Source: JAWKOK01 sp963848115
Lineage (GTDB): Bacteria > Chloroflexota > Anaerolineae > Caldilineales > Caldilineaceae
Assembly: GCA_963848115.1 (NCBI GenBank)
Contig: CAWKCP010000009.1
Location: 1 to 64,000 of the forward strand
Length of the DNA stretch: 64,000 nt
Direction of reading: 5' to 3'
Part shown: positions 37,993 through 47,124 of the stretch, piece by piece
Layout: each line of letters opens with the position of its first letter
Position numbering within the stretch: position 1 is the first letter of the stretch
The notes under the pieces: model-generated
Database searches by the model: none
What the model was told of the DNA's origin: nothing
What the model saw: only the letters and a program-made list of their open reading frames with translations
Made by a program: the position numbers and the translations under genes

Positions 37993-39798
37993 CTACACCG
38001 GCTGATTATAGCTCGGACGATGGACGTAGCGATCCATGCCGCAGCGCAGGTCAATTGACCGTCCCGGCGGCAACGCGATCTCGAAATAGCGGTCGCCAAC
38101 GTCGTGAGTCTTTCCGCCTTCAAGCTCCGTCATCGATGTGAAGCGGTGCTCGCCAAAGGCGCCCGCTTGCAGAATGAGGCGTCGCCCATGCAAGGGACTC
38201 CCATTGACCAGCGAGACGGTCACACTTTCGTCATCCAACTGCGAGACCAATGCGGAGACGTCCTCCGGCAGGCCCGGTCGACAGGCATCAGCATCGTAGT
38301 AGCGCAGCCGGGTATGCAGAAGGCCGCCATGATAGACGGTCTGCGGGCCGCCGCAGGTAAGTTGAACCAATGCCTCCGTACGCACCGGGTTGATATCCTG
38401 CCAATGGTGGACGTCCCACTCCTGCGGGTCGCCGTCGTCGTCGGCCATCTTGTCCATGCGTCGCAGCACTTCGGCGTATTGCGACTCAAGAATACGCAGT
38501 GGATAATCCGGATTGCGACCGTCCAGGTAACAATACCAGGGGCCAAAGTGGATATCGTCGCCTTTGCCGCTGCCGGCTGCTACATCGAGCCAACTAGTCT
38601 GAACCTGTGGGAACTGGTCAATGTAGGAGCGATCTTCGTCGCTCTGCGAGACATACCAGAGTTGGGCGAAGTGTTTAGGCTCCAGTGGACGGAAGGAGGT
38701 CCAGCCGTCGTCAGTATGGCGATAGGGAATGAGCAGTTGATCGTTCTCCATCCGTCCACGCTCGATCAGGTAGGCGATCTGGCTGCGCGGGATGTCGAGA
38801 TAGCCGAGATCGCCGGTCAGCAGCACGGCATTCATGGCGGCAATCGTCAACGGCTCGATGATGGTGTGCAGGCCATGGGGCCATCGCCAGCCGTAGTAGC
38901 CGCCCCACCACTTGCCGTCCATCGTCTCGCCAACCTGACCGCTGGGCCCGATATTGTCGGGACAGATGCCGCCGTTGGCCTGGATGCGCTCGGCCCACAT
39001 CTCAAGGTAGTCGACCACCCACCGGCGATATTGATCATCGCCGGTGTACATATAGGCGTTGGTGATCAAGCTGGTTGACGTCAGGTTGAGCGGCACATCG
39101 CAGCGCATCTGGCGCGTGTTGAGTGCGTCCAGAATCTTGGCGTAGACTTCATCGTCGGTCCAGTCGGCAATGGGCAGCTCTTCACCGCGCCATGGCTTCA
39201 CTTCGGTGGGGATGCCCAGATCCCCAAACGGCGGCGGATAGCCGGAGAGCACCCAGCGATGGGTCGACCAATCGTCCCAAGAATTCTCGTAGCGCGGCCC
39301 CCTGCTGCCGTTGATGGGTGAGCGCATCATACGTTGTTTCGCGTTCCAATTGATCGCATCTTGGCCGGCGTACAAGTTAGCAAACCGCAACGCCCGCGCC
39401 CGGTCGACCGGGCGTTTGGGATCGGCCAGGCCAAAGTAATAGAAGTAGATGGAGGACTCGCCGTGATGCATCCAATCGTAGTAGGCGTCGTACTCCTGGT
39501 AGATCTGGCCATAGGCAGTGAATTGACGGGTGACCGCATCCCACAGGAAACGGCTGCGCTCGTGGATATCGGCGCTGCCGCCCAACGCATAGAAGAGCGG
39601 CCAATTGTGATAGCTCTCGTAGCCGTCATCCGAGCCGTCCATACCCGGCCATTCGTCTCGCCAGATCAAGGTTCCATCGGCACGCGTGTAGCGTGCCTGG
39701 AAAATCGGAGCGGCCTCGTTCATGGCGTCGATCAGATGTCGTTGTCGCAGGGCCCAATCAGGAAGAGGCTGTTTGTGGGAAGCAGTAATCGGTTGCAT
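37993..39798 (-). CDS. Predicted (alpha/alpha)-toroid protein, sulfatase-associated (intact paralog)
   Basis: The 601-residue cytosolic protein (no signal peptide) is the intact paralog of the broken gene at 7015-8965, with conserved blocks throughout: NWPLFYALGG, HHGESSIYFYY, GPSGQVGETMDGKWWGG, WRWPHGLH, VRTEALVQLTCGGPQ and GLPEDVSALVSQLD. The first 450 residues are helix-rich with many Trp, Tyr, Asp and His, as in toroid-fold glycan lyases and hydrolases; the rest is beta-rich. No known catalytic signature could be assigned. It lies 22 bp downstream of the sulfatase gene, so they form an operon, and a role on a sulfated glycan or its product is inferred. Confidence 0.65.
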   Translation of the reverse strand: MQPITASHKQPLPDWALRQRHLIDAMNEAAPIFQARYTRADGTLIWRDEWPGMDGSDDGYESYHNWPLFYALGGSADIHERSRFLWDAVTRQFTAYGQIYQEYDAYYDWMHHGESSIYFYYFGLADPKRPVDRARALRFANLYAGQDAINWNAKQRMMRSPINGSRGPRYENSWDDWSTHRWVLSGYPPPFGDLGIPTEVKPWRGEELPIADWTDDEVYAKILDALNTRQMRCDVPLNLTSTSLITNAYMYTGDDQYRRWVVDYLEMWAERIQANGGICPDNIGPSGQVGETMDGKWWGGYYGWRWPHGLHTIIEPLTIAAMNAVLLTGDLGYLDIPRSQIAYLIERGRMENDQLLIPYRHTDDGWTSFRPLEPKHFAQLWYVSQSDEDRSYIDQFPQVQTSWLDVAAGSGKGDDIHFGPWYCYLDGRNPDYPLRILESQYAEVLRRMDKMADDDGDPQEWDVHHWQDINPVRTEALVQLTCGGPQTVYHGGLLHTRLRYYDADACRPGLPEDVSALVSQLDDESVTVSLVNGSPLHGRRLILQAGAFGEHRFTSMTELEGGKTHDVGDRYFEIALPPGRSIDLRCGMDRYVHRPSYNQPV

Positions 39799-39820
39799 GC
39801 AAGGGTTCCTTATTGATCAT

Positions 39821-41320
39821 TCAAAATTGATCATTCAAATAGTTCATCTCGGGCTTCAAGGGCCATCGATACAGATCAGCCGGTTTCACATTGCCGGCCC
39901 ACGCTTTCATGATCGCCACATCCGCCTTCTTTTCTGCCATCTTCGTTTTGATCCAGTCGGGATCCCAGTCCGCCAGCACCTGTGCCGTCAAGTCGGCAAG
40001 GATGGCCTGGCAATCGGGATCGCCTGAACGATCAATGAGTTCGTCAGGGTCATCGTTCAGATTGAAAAGCTGCGACGGCTGACCATGGTAGTAGACGAGT
40101 TTCCAGTCACCGGCCCTGATCATGCGTTGATAGCAGCCGCCGTCGGGGCAGAATTGGTCTGAACAATACTCGGAGAAGACCACATCCTTCCACAGTGCAT
40201 TCCCGTCCGGCGTCGCACCATTGCGACCATCGACCAGGCCAAGAAAGCTTCGACCCGGCGAGTTCGGCAAAGCCGGAGCGTCGAGTGCATCCAGGATCGT
40301 AGCTGTGACATCCAGCGCGCTGACGGTATGATTGCAGCGTTGCCCCGCAGGAATGACACCCGGCCACGACACGATCAACGGCACCTTGACCGATTCCTCG
40401 TAGAAGACATGTTTCCACCAGAGGCCATGCTCGCCGACCATGTCACCGTGGTCCGACGTGTAGACGATGAGCGTGTTTCTGAGCAGGTCGTTTTCCTCCA
40501 GCGCTGCCAGAATCTTCCCGACCATCGCGTCGACCCGCGTCACCATGCCCCAGTAGGCGGCACGTGCCCGCAAAACTTCCTCTTCGGTCACCTCTTCGAT
40601 GCCGGTGTGGCTCCGCCACCAGCGCAGATGGGGATGTGTCTCATTATCAAAAGAACACCGCTTACGCGGTGGAACCATCGTTTCTGAGTACTGGTCAAAG
40701 TCCTCTTCGCGGGCGACAAAGGGGGCGTGAGGCAACATGAAGCCGACGGTCAGGTTGAACGGTTCATCCGACTGGCCGGACCTGCGAGCCAGGCCCACGC
40801 GGTTGAGATAGTCAACCGTGGCGGCCGTGACATACTCATCGTGCACCTGATATCCCGACTGGCCGGCGCCGGACCGTTCCAGACTGATTCGGTCGGGACC
40901 GGCCGTGCCGCTGAGTATGCCCCGATCCACGTCTGAACCGCCGATGTAGTTGGCCCCATGATCGCCGACCAGCCGTTCAGCGTAGCCATGTAACTGGTCC
41001 GGCCCTAGGGAATGCATGCGTCCGATCAGCACCGGGCGATAGCCGGCCGCGCCCATGGCATGGGCCAATGTTGGAATGCCTGAGTCGAGCACGTGTTCAT
41101 TGGTCCACACTTCGTTCTGAACCGGGTGCCGCCCCGAAAGCATCGACATGCGCGACGGCACGCAGATGGGGGATGCGCAGTAGCAGTTGGCGAAAAGAAC
41201 GCCGGAGGCGGCCAGGCGATCCAGATTCGGCGTCTGGACCAATTTGTCGCCGTAGCATCCGGCGACATGGAAGGAGTGCTGATCCGTATGGATGTAGAGT
41301 AGGTTCGGGCGATTGGACAT
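39821..41320 (-). CDS. Type I (formylglycine) sulfatase
   Basis: The 499-residue sulfatase starts MSNRPNLLYIHTDQHSFHVAGCYGD, with metal-binding D13. C53 in PICVPSRMSMLSGRHP is the CxPxR site converted to formylglycine. IGRMHSLG and YTSDHGDMVGEHG supply further active-site residues, and VPLIVSWPG follows. No signal peptide is present, so it probably works in the cytosol on imported sulfated sugars. It is the first gene of a likely operon with the toroid protein and perhaps the aldo/keto reductase. It has the same length as the sulfatase at 9565 but differs in much of its sequence and in CxPxR versus CxAxR. No formylglycine-generating enzyme lies in this window. Confidence 0.92.
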   Translation of the reverse strand: MSNRPNLLYIHTDQHSFHVAGCYGDKLVQTPNLDRLAASGVLFANCYCASPICVPSRMSMLSGRHPVQNEVWTNEHVLDSGIPTLAHAMGAAGYRPVLIGRMHSLGPDQLHGYAERLVGDHGANYIGGSDVDRGILSGTAGPDRISLERSGAGQSGYQVHDEYVTAATVDYLNRVGLARRSGQSDEPFNLTVGFMLPHAPFVAREEDFDQYSETMVPPRKRCSFDNETHPHLRWWRSHTGIEEVTEEEVLRARAAYWGMVTRVDAMVGKILAALEENDLLRNTLIVYTSDHGDMVGEHGLWWKHVFYEESVKVPLIVSWPGVIPAGQRCNHTVSALDVTATILDALDAPALPNSPGRSFLGLVDGRNGATPDGNALWKDVVFSEYCSDQFCPDGGCYQRMIRAGDWKLVYYHGQPSQLFNLNDDPDELIDRSGDPDCQAILADLTAQVLADWDPDWIKTKMAEKKADVAIMKAWAGNVKPADLYRWPLKPEMNYLNDQF

Positions 41321-41737
41321 GCGGTCCCCGCAGTTCTTGTCTATGGATTGCCTCTGTGGTTTGTCTGTGAAGCGGACAGAACGTCCGCTCTAGATAGACT
41401 GCCCGAGTAGAATGCTGTCCAGGATGATCTTGCGCAGATTGATGACAAAAGTATCCCACCGGTGATTTGGCGTGTCAAGGAGGGTTCAAGCGGGCGCAGA
41501 TGTCCGAAAAAATCGGTACGTTCATTGTATGTGAACACCGGAATGCACAAATCGAACAACTGGCGTAGGATGAGAGAATGGACCTTGCATGCATAGACGG
41601 ATGCTGGTACCATCTGGCCTATCACCAGACTATTCTCCGTCAATGTAGCCAATACGCAGTTGAGGTAGGCTTTGGTAGGCCTTGGTCACCGACCCTGTGA
41701 TCTGCTCGGATCACGGTTTTCGAAAGGATATGTTCAC
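41321..41737. other. Intergenic region with divergent promoters expected
   Basis: This 417-bp stretch lies between the divergent sulfatase operon and the SRPBCC gene. It has a small inverted repeat AGCGGAC/GTCCGCT at 41371-41389. I found no convincing gene, promoter or operator; the short frames in it lack coding character. Confidence 0.5.
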
Positions 41738-42163
41738 ATGCGTTACAGCGCCACCACAACCATTGATGCGTCAGCCGATGCGATCTGGGCCATCCTCATC
41801 GACGGGTCCAACTATCCGCAATGGGATCCGGGTATCGACCACATCGAAGGTACGATCGCGCTGGGAGAGAGCGTCAAGTTCTTCACCGTTGTCGATTCGA
41901 GCCGGGCCTTTGCCGTCAAGGTGACTACCTTTGAACCGGGAAGCAAGATGGTACTCACTGGCGGCATGCCCATGGGACTGTTCAAATCGGAACGCACGCA
42001 CACGCTCACACCGGATGGCGAAGGCAAAGTTATCTTTCAAACCGAGGAAGTCTTTGGTGGGCTGATGCTTCCGATGTTCAAGAACAAGATTCCTGATCTC
42101 ACTGAGAATTTTGAACGGTTCGCTGCCGGGCTGAAAGAACGCGCAGAGGCTGACTCTGAATAA
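41738..42163 (+). CDS. SRPBCC (START-like) family protein
   Basis: The 141-residue protein opens MRYSATTTIDASADAIWAIL, the usual beginning of polyketide cyclase/dehydrase-type SRPBCC proteins. It continues with YPQWDPGIDHIEG and an antiparallel sheet (FAVKVTTFEPGSKMVLTGG), with the long C-terminal helix EPDLTENFERFAAGLKERAE-like. It should bind a hydrophobic ligand in a deep cavity; the ligand is unknown. ATG 41738 has a GAAAGGA site upstream; the frame is open from 41672. It precedes the alpha/beta hydrolase gene, possibly as an operon. Confidence 0.83.
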   Translation: MRYSATTTIDASADAIWAILIDGSNYPQWDPGIDHIEGTIALGESVKFFTVVDSSRAFAVKVTTFEPGSKMVLTGGMPMGLFKSERTHTLTPDGEGKVIFQTEEVFGGLMLPMFKNKIPDLTENFERFAAGLKERAEADSE

Positions 42164-42239
42164 ACGGATCAAGCATTTGGCGCTGAACGAATACCATACC
42201 GCCACGAGCAGTTGCAAATCACGTAGAAAGCCGCGAGCC

Positions 42240-43313
42240 ATGTACGATACCGAAAGGTTTTATGCAGAACGCTATGCTGCCGTCTCCAGTGACTACGCAT
42301 TTGAGGCAAAAACGCCGGAAGAATTGACCGAATGGCAGCACAAATTTCGCAGTCGGCTTGAAGAGGCTTTGGGTCTGAGCAACATGGCTCGGGATCTTGC
42401 CGATCACCAACCGTATGCCGAACAGATCAATTCAGTGCAAGAGGTCGGCTATACCCGCCAGCGCTGGCACATCTGGGTCGAACCGAACGTCCCTCTGCCC
42501 TTCTATCTGCTTCGGCCGGACAGCACAGACAAGAGTGCCGGTGATCCGCTACCGCTGGTGCTCTGCCCACATGGCCACAACCATCCGCACATCTACGTCG
42601 GCCTCTATGACGATGAAACAGAACGACAGAGCATCATTGAAGGCCAACGCGATATCGCCGTGCAAGCGGTGAAAGAGGGCTATGTCGTCATCGCGCCGAC
42701 GACCCGCGGATTCGGTGAGACGCGCACGGCCGAGGACATCAAAGCCGACAATCTTTCCTCATGCCGCATACAGCTTATGCACGGGCTGCTACTGGGCAGG
42801 ACGCCTATCGGTGAAAGAGTCTGGGACATGTGCAGGCTGTTGGACTGGGCGCTGGGGAACCTGAATGTAGATGGTCGCCGCGTCGCCATCATCGGGAACT
42901 CTGGCGGGGGAACAGTAGCACTCTTTGCAGCCGCTTGCGACACACGCTTCGCTATGGCTGTACCGGGCAGCTACTTCAACACCTTTGCCGGCAGCATCGG
43001 CTCCATCCGCCATTGCGATTGCAACTACATCCCCGGCATATTGCGCCTGGGCGAAATGTATGACGTCGCTGGACTGATCGCGCCACGTCCATTCTGTGCC
43101 ATTGCCGGTGAAGCAGACCCAATCTATCCCATTGAAGGGGCGCAGTACGCCTACGGCAAACTGCAACGGATTTACGCTGTTGCCAAGAAGCCGCACAACT
43201 GCCACTTGTATGTTGGCAAAGGAGGGCACCGGTTCTACAGCGACGGTGCATGGCCGTTCATACGACAGCATTTCGAACAGGGCGCGGACGCCGAACCTAA
43301 GAATCCGCAATAG
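42240..43313 (+). CDS. Alpha/beta hydrolase, acetyl-xylan-esterase-like
   Basis: The 357-residue protein has the hydrolase triad: S221 in the nucleophile elbow GNSGGG, D293 in GEADPIYP and H330 in GKGGHRFY. CPHGHNHPH at about 110-117 forms the oxyanion region. The size and motifs match the Abhydrolase_7/acetyl xylan esterase-type enzymes that remove acyl groups from carbohydrates. No signal peptide is seen. ATG 42240 (MYDTERFYAERY) is favoured, although the frame is open from 42177. It fits with the sugar catabolic genes around it; the substrate is unproven. Confidence 0.8.
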   Translation: MYDTERFYAERYAAVSSDYAFEAKTPEELTEWQHKFRSRLEEALGLSNMARDLADHQPYAEQINSVQEVGYTRQRWHIWVEPNVPLPFYLLRPDSTDKSAGDPLPLVLCPHGHNHPHIYVGLYDDETERQSIIEGQRDIAVQAVKEGYVVIAPTTRGFGETRTAEDIKADNLSSCRIQLMHGLLLGRTPIGERVWDMCRLLDWALGNLNVDGRRVAIIGNSGGGTVALFAAACDTRFAMAVPGSYFNTFAGSIGSIRHCDCNYIPGILRLGEMYDVAGLIAPRPFCAIAGEADPIYPIEGAQYAYGKLQRIYAVAKKPHNCHLYVGKGGHRFYSDGAWPFIRQHFEQGADAEPKNPQ

Positions 43314-43427
43314 GCATGTCAGAATACATGGTCCGATCTTAAGTCTTTTCTTGTCAAAGCCCTGGTACTGACGTATCATAGCGACGAATTACACTGAAAA
43401 TCCCGACTTGAATAGAAAGGTGCAGCG

Positions 43428-43991
43428 ATGTCCGAAGCAGTTCAACTTCAACCAGGCGAAGACATTAAGATGACCATTCGGCGCCATCCTGTCCATCTGT
43501 GGGGCAGGATCGTACTGATTGTGCTTGTCGTTGGCTTGATCCTGGTACTTTGGTTCAATTTTGGAATGGGTCAGCCCGGATCTTTCGGTACGGTCATGAA
43601 TATTCTCGCCATCGGCGCAATCGTCGTCGGGCTGATCATGGCCTACGTCTACTGGTATCGCTACCACAACGATGTCTGGCTGATCACGAGTCAACGCCTG
43701 GTTGATTCAACCAAGACAACGCCGTTTTCCCACAACGTGCTGACTGCGGATCTGCTCAACTTGCAGGACATCAACATCCGCCAGCGAGGCATCGCCCAGA
43801 CAATATTCCAATATGGTGATGTTCGCTGCCAAACGGCTTCAGCTTCGGCCGAGACTTTCCAGTTTCTGGGCGTGAAGGACCCGCAAGAAGTGCTCGATCA
43901 GATCGAGAAGGCTCGCAGCAAGGCCAGAGATCGCCGATCCGGACGCGCTTCGACCGCGCCTGCACCGCCACCGGACGAAAACGCAGAATAG
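43428..43991 (+). CDS. Membrane protein with bacterial PH domain
   Basis: The 187-residue protein has two transmembrane helices at about residues 26-44 and 56-75 (RIVLIVLVVGLILVLWF, NILAIGAIVVGLIMAYVYW). A bacterial PH-like domain follows (WLITSQRLVDSTKTTPFSHN, LLNLQDINIRQRGIAQTIFQYGDV), related to the YdbS/bPH2 group. The C-terminus is basic then Pro/Ala-rich. The function is unknown; family members lie at the membrane. An AAAGGTG ribosome site precedes ATG 43428, and a stem-loop follows the stop. Confidence 0.85.
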   Translation: MSEAVQLQPGEDIKMTIRRHPVHLWGRIVLIVLVVGLILVLWFNFGMGQPGSFGTVMNILAIGAIVVGLIMAYVYWYRYHNDVWLITSQRLVDSTKTTPFSHNVLTADLLNLQDINIRQRGIAQTIFQYGDVRCQTASASAETFQFLGVKDPQEVLDQIEKARSKARDRRSGRASTAPAPPPDENAE

Positions 43992-44001
43992 CAACCATGA
44001 A

Positions 44002-44031
44002 CAACGCCCGGTGATTTTCTACCGGGCGTTG
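44002..44031 (+). terminator. Stem-loop downstream of PH-domain gene
   Basis: CAACGCCCGGT and its complement form an 11-bp perfect stem with an 8-base loop (GATTTTCT), ten bases after the stop codon of the PH-domain gene. It is not followed by a clear T run, so termination is likely but not certain. Confidence 0.7.
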
Positions 44032-44079
44032 TCGAATCTCTCATCGAATCTCTCTTAGAGTCCCTTGGGAATCGCTTGG

Positions 44080-45570
44080 ATGGACATACTTTACGTACAC
44101 CCCGCCAAACAAGAAGTTGATGCACGCTACGACAAGTTCATCTCCTGCTCACCCTATCCGTTCATTCCGGTAGGCGTTGTTGGACTTGTCAACCTGCTGC
44201 GTGGCGATGGCTGGGAGGTAGAGGGGCTGAACCTTCCGGTTGAGCTACTGATCGAGCCGACCTTCGATTTTCGGGCATGGCTGTCAGAGCGCTCTGCGGC
44301 CAGGCTCGTGCTCATCGATCTGCACTGGTACGAGCACTGTTTTGGGGCAATGGAGGTTGCACAGGCAGTCAAGGCGATTTGGCCGCAAACAACTGTGGTC
44401 ATCGGCGGGCTGACCACCTCCAATTTCGCTGAGGAGATCCTCGACAACTTCCCCGCTGTGGATATGGCAGTGCGCGGCGATGCAGAAGAACCGCTGCGTA
44501 TGCTGGCTGAGCACTTCTGCGGTGATGGTACGTCCGAACTGACGGCCATTCCGAATCTCATCCATCGACGAGAAAACGGCAAGGCACGCCAGAACCGGGG
44601 ATTTTTCTCCGCCTCGGCTGACCTGCTGGATCAGCTTGATTTTGTCAGTATGGATTGGCTGCATCATGCAGGCAATTACGCAGCGTTCCAGTACTCCGGA
44701 GCCGGCGTGATTGCGTTGCAGGAACCAAAACTGCGCGGCCATTGGCTCACCGTCGCCCGGGGTTGTGTCTTCAACTGCATCTACTGTGGCGGCGGCAAAC
44801 GATCTCACAAAGATCTTGCCGGCCGCAACGGCTACGTCATTCGTTCACCCGAAGGAGTCGCCGCTGACATCGAGCGACTCAAGGAACTCAACTACCAGCA
44901 GGTCTCCCTCTCACTCGACCCGGCCACGTTCAGGGCCGACTGGTGGCGGACACTGTTCGGTTTGCTGCGACAGCAAGAGAGTCGCATCGGCGTCTACAAC
45001 GAGTTTTTTCAGTTACCGTCTGATGAGTTCATCACTGAACTGGCAACCACAGCCGATCTTCAACACACCGAGGTCGCCATCTCACCCCTATCCGGGAACG
45101 AGGCAGTGCGCAAGCAGAACGGCAAGTTCTACACCAACAAACGATTTCTGAGCATGCTGGAGACGCTGAAGAAGCACCAGATTCCCATCTTTATTTACTT
45201 CTCTCTCAATCTGCCGGGAGAGACGCCCCAGACCTTTCGAGAAACGCTGCAACTGGCGCAACAGATCGGGCGTATCTACCCGCCGAAGCTGTTGCGCATG
45301 CTCAATCCCTGCCACACTATCGATCCGCTCTCACCCATGAGCCGGCAACCGGGCAAGTACCGCATTGAAGTGCAGTACAACAATTTCATGGACTACTACA
45401 CCTACTGCAAAGGCACGGGATGGCAGCCGCGTACGGTGATCCGCGGTCAACACAGAGGCTTCGAAATGCGAGGCCGTCCGGATCAGGTCGTCGAACAGAT
45501 GGCACAGGTCTGGGACACGTTCGCCAAGCAGCAGAAGTTTCGATGCTTTCCGGTGCCGAGAGGTTGGTAA
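44080..45570 (+). CDS. Cobalamin-binding-type radical SAM enzyme
   Basis: The 496-residue protein has an N-terminal B12-binding-like Rossmann domain (DILYVHPAKQ, PVGVVGLVNLLRGDGWEV, LVLIDLHWYEHCFG with a DxH pair, VVIGGLTTSNF). A radical SAM domain follows: the cluster-binding CVFNCIYC (C229, C233, C236), then QVSLSLDP and IFIYFSLNLPGETPQTF. Members of this class perform methyl transfers or other difficult radical reactions. ATG 44080 is preferred to TTG 44065. It is preceded by a terminator-like hairpin and seems to be a single gene. The substrate is unknown. Confidence 0.87.
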   Translation: MDILYVHPAKQEVDARYDKFISCSPYPFIPVGVVGLVNLLRGDGWEVEGLNLPVELLIEPTFDFRAWLSERSAARLVLIDLHWYEHCFGAMEVAQAVKAIWPQTTVVIGGLTTSNFAEEILDNFPAVDMAVRGDAEEPLRMLAEHFCGDGTSELTAIPNLIHRRENGKARQNRGFFSASADLLDQLDFVSMDWLHHAGNYAAFQYSGAGVIALQEPKLRGHWLTVARGCVFNCIYCGGGKRSHKDLAGRNGYVIRSPEGVAADIERLKELNYQQVSLSLDPATFRADWWRTLFGLLRQQESRIGVYNEFFQLPSDEFITELATTADLQHTEVAISPLSGNEAVRKQNGKFYTNKRFLSMLETLKKHQIPIFIYFSLNLPGETPQTFRETLQLAQQIGRIYPPKLLRMLNPCHTIDPLSPMSRQPGKYRIEVQYNNFMDYYTYCKGTGWQPRTVIRGQHRGFEMRGRPDQVVEQMAQVWDTFAKQQKFRCFPVPRGW

Positions 45571-45757
45571 GGGCTGCTGCGTGCTGCTTGATATGTGAAT
45601 AGGATTGCGTACTGCGCGCCGCGTACTGCGTAATTTTTTCGTGGCGGAACTACTAGCAGCGATTGCTTCAGCCAATGTGAAGAATGGCCCGAAATCCGTC
45701 ACCCCTTCGTCTGTCAAACCCTTACGCATTACGTTTTACGCTGTATTCGCCAGCCGC

Positions 45758-46924
45758 TCATTCCCCCAACAACGCCTCCCGCTTATGCCAATCATCGGCA
45801 AACAGATCAAAATGAATCTCTTGCTTTGGATGCTCAGCAATGACATCTTCGTTGAGCTTGATGCCAAGGCCCGGGCCGTCCGGCAACGAGAAGTAGCCGT
45901 CGACAACCTTGGGCACGCCGGGTGCGGCGTCGGTGACATACTGCTCGTCAAAGTCGTTGAAGTGCTCCTGGATCTTGAAGTTTGGCGTACATGCCGCCAG
46001 ATGCAACGCCGCTGCTGTTGAGACAGGACCGCCGACGTTGTGCGGCGCGATCAACATGTAGTAGGCGTCGGCCCAGGCGGCCAGCTTCTTTGTGTTGAGC
46101 AGCCCGCCGAAGTGGGTGATATCCGGTTGGATTATGTCGGCGGCCTGAAGCTCGAACAACTCGCGGTATTCATGGAAAGTGTGCATGCGCTCGCCGGTCG
46201 CCAAGGGCACGCCCAGCGGCGCCACAGCATCGGCCACCTTCTTGAGTGCCGCGATATTCTCCGGCGGCACTGGTTCCTCCAGCCAGCTTGGTTTGAAGGG
46301 AGCCAGTTCACGCGCCATCTCAATCGCCGTCACCGGATTGAAACGTCCGTGCATTTCGATGAGGATCTCGACCTCCGGGCCAACAGCATCGCGCACAGCC
46401 TCGACCAATGAGACCACACGCAGTTTCTCGGCACGCTCCAGCTCGTAGAACCCGGCCCCAAACGGATCGAACTTGAGTGCTCGATACCCCTTATCCAGTG
46501 CCGCCCGGGCGGCGCCGGCAAACTCTTCCGGCGTACGTTCCACTGTATACCAGCCGTTGGCGTAGGCCTTGATCTTGTCTCTCACGGGTCCGCCCAGCAG
46601 ACGATAGACCGGCAGGCCAAGCGCCTGCCCCATGATGTCCCAACAAGCGATTTCAATCGTCGCGATTCCGGTCATGACAATCTCGCCGGCGCGGCCAAAA
46701 TCGCCCCGCGACATGCGTTGCACCAGATGCTCAATATCAAATGGATCGTGGCCGATGATGTATCGAGGCGCAGATTCCTTAAGGTAGCCGAGCAGCGATT
46801 CAGTACGATTGAGCGCCCGCACCTCACCCACACCGGTAATGCCTTCGTCCGTCTCCACTTTAACGAAGGTTAGGTTGCGCCAGGGCGTGCCCAACACCAG
46901 CGGCGTAATCTTAGTGATCTTCAT
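45758..46924 (-). CDS. Enolase-superfamily sugar acid dehydratase (galactonate dehydratase-like)
   Basis: The 388-residue protein belongs to the mandelate racemase subgroup. Putative metal ligands are E190 (LIEMHGRF), E216 (WLEEPVPP) and E245 (ATGERMH). H192 within ExHGR and H295 in APHNVGGP take the places of the catalytic histidines of D-galactonate dehydratase. KFDPFG at about 151 matches the region seen in that branch. It would remove water from an acid sugar. It differs from the enzyme at 13795, which has DGN and PHSWHNG. The first ligand being Glu rather than the usual Asp of DxHGR is a point to check. It is a single gene. Confidence 0.87.
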   Translation of the reverse strand: MKITKITPLVLGTPWRNLTFVKVETDEGITGVGEVRALNRTESLLGYLKESAPRYIIGHDPFDIEHLVQRMSRGDFGRAGEIVMTGIATIEIACWDIMGQALGLPVYRLLGGPVRDKIKAYANGWYTVERTPEEFAGAARAALDKGYRALKFDPFGAGFYELERAEKLRVVSLVEAVRDAVGPEVEILIEMHGRFNPVTAIEMARELAPFKPSWLEEPVPPENIAALKKVADAVAPLGVPLATGERMHTFHEYRELFELQAADIIQPDITHFGGLLNTKKLAAWADAYYMLIAPHNVGGPVSTAAALHLAACTPNFKIQEHFNDFDEQYVTDAAPGVPKVVDGYFSLPDGPGLGIKLNEDVIAEHPKQEIHFDLFADDWHKREALLGE

Positions 46925-47124
46925 GGGTCGATCCTTTCTCTTGATTGAGGTCTAATGACAGAGGTCCATGACGAAGGGATCATCCCGTGTTTGCGGCAGA
47001 AAGTATCTGGAACGGTCCTGCAGTCTGTTTTTAAGCCAAGAAATCCTGGACCATCCTCGCCACTTTGACGACGCTTTCCCAACATGAAAAACACCCTGGA
47101 TGGAAACCCCCGTTCTCCGCGCAG

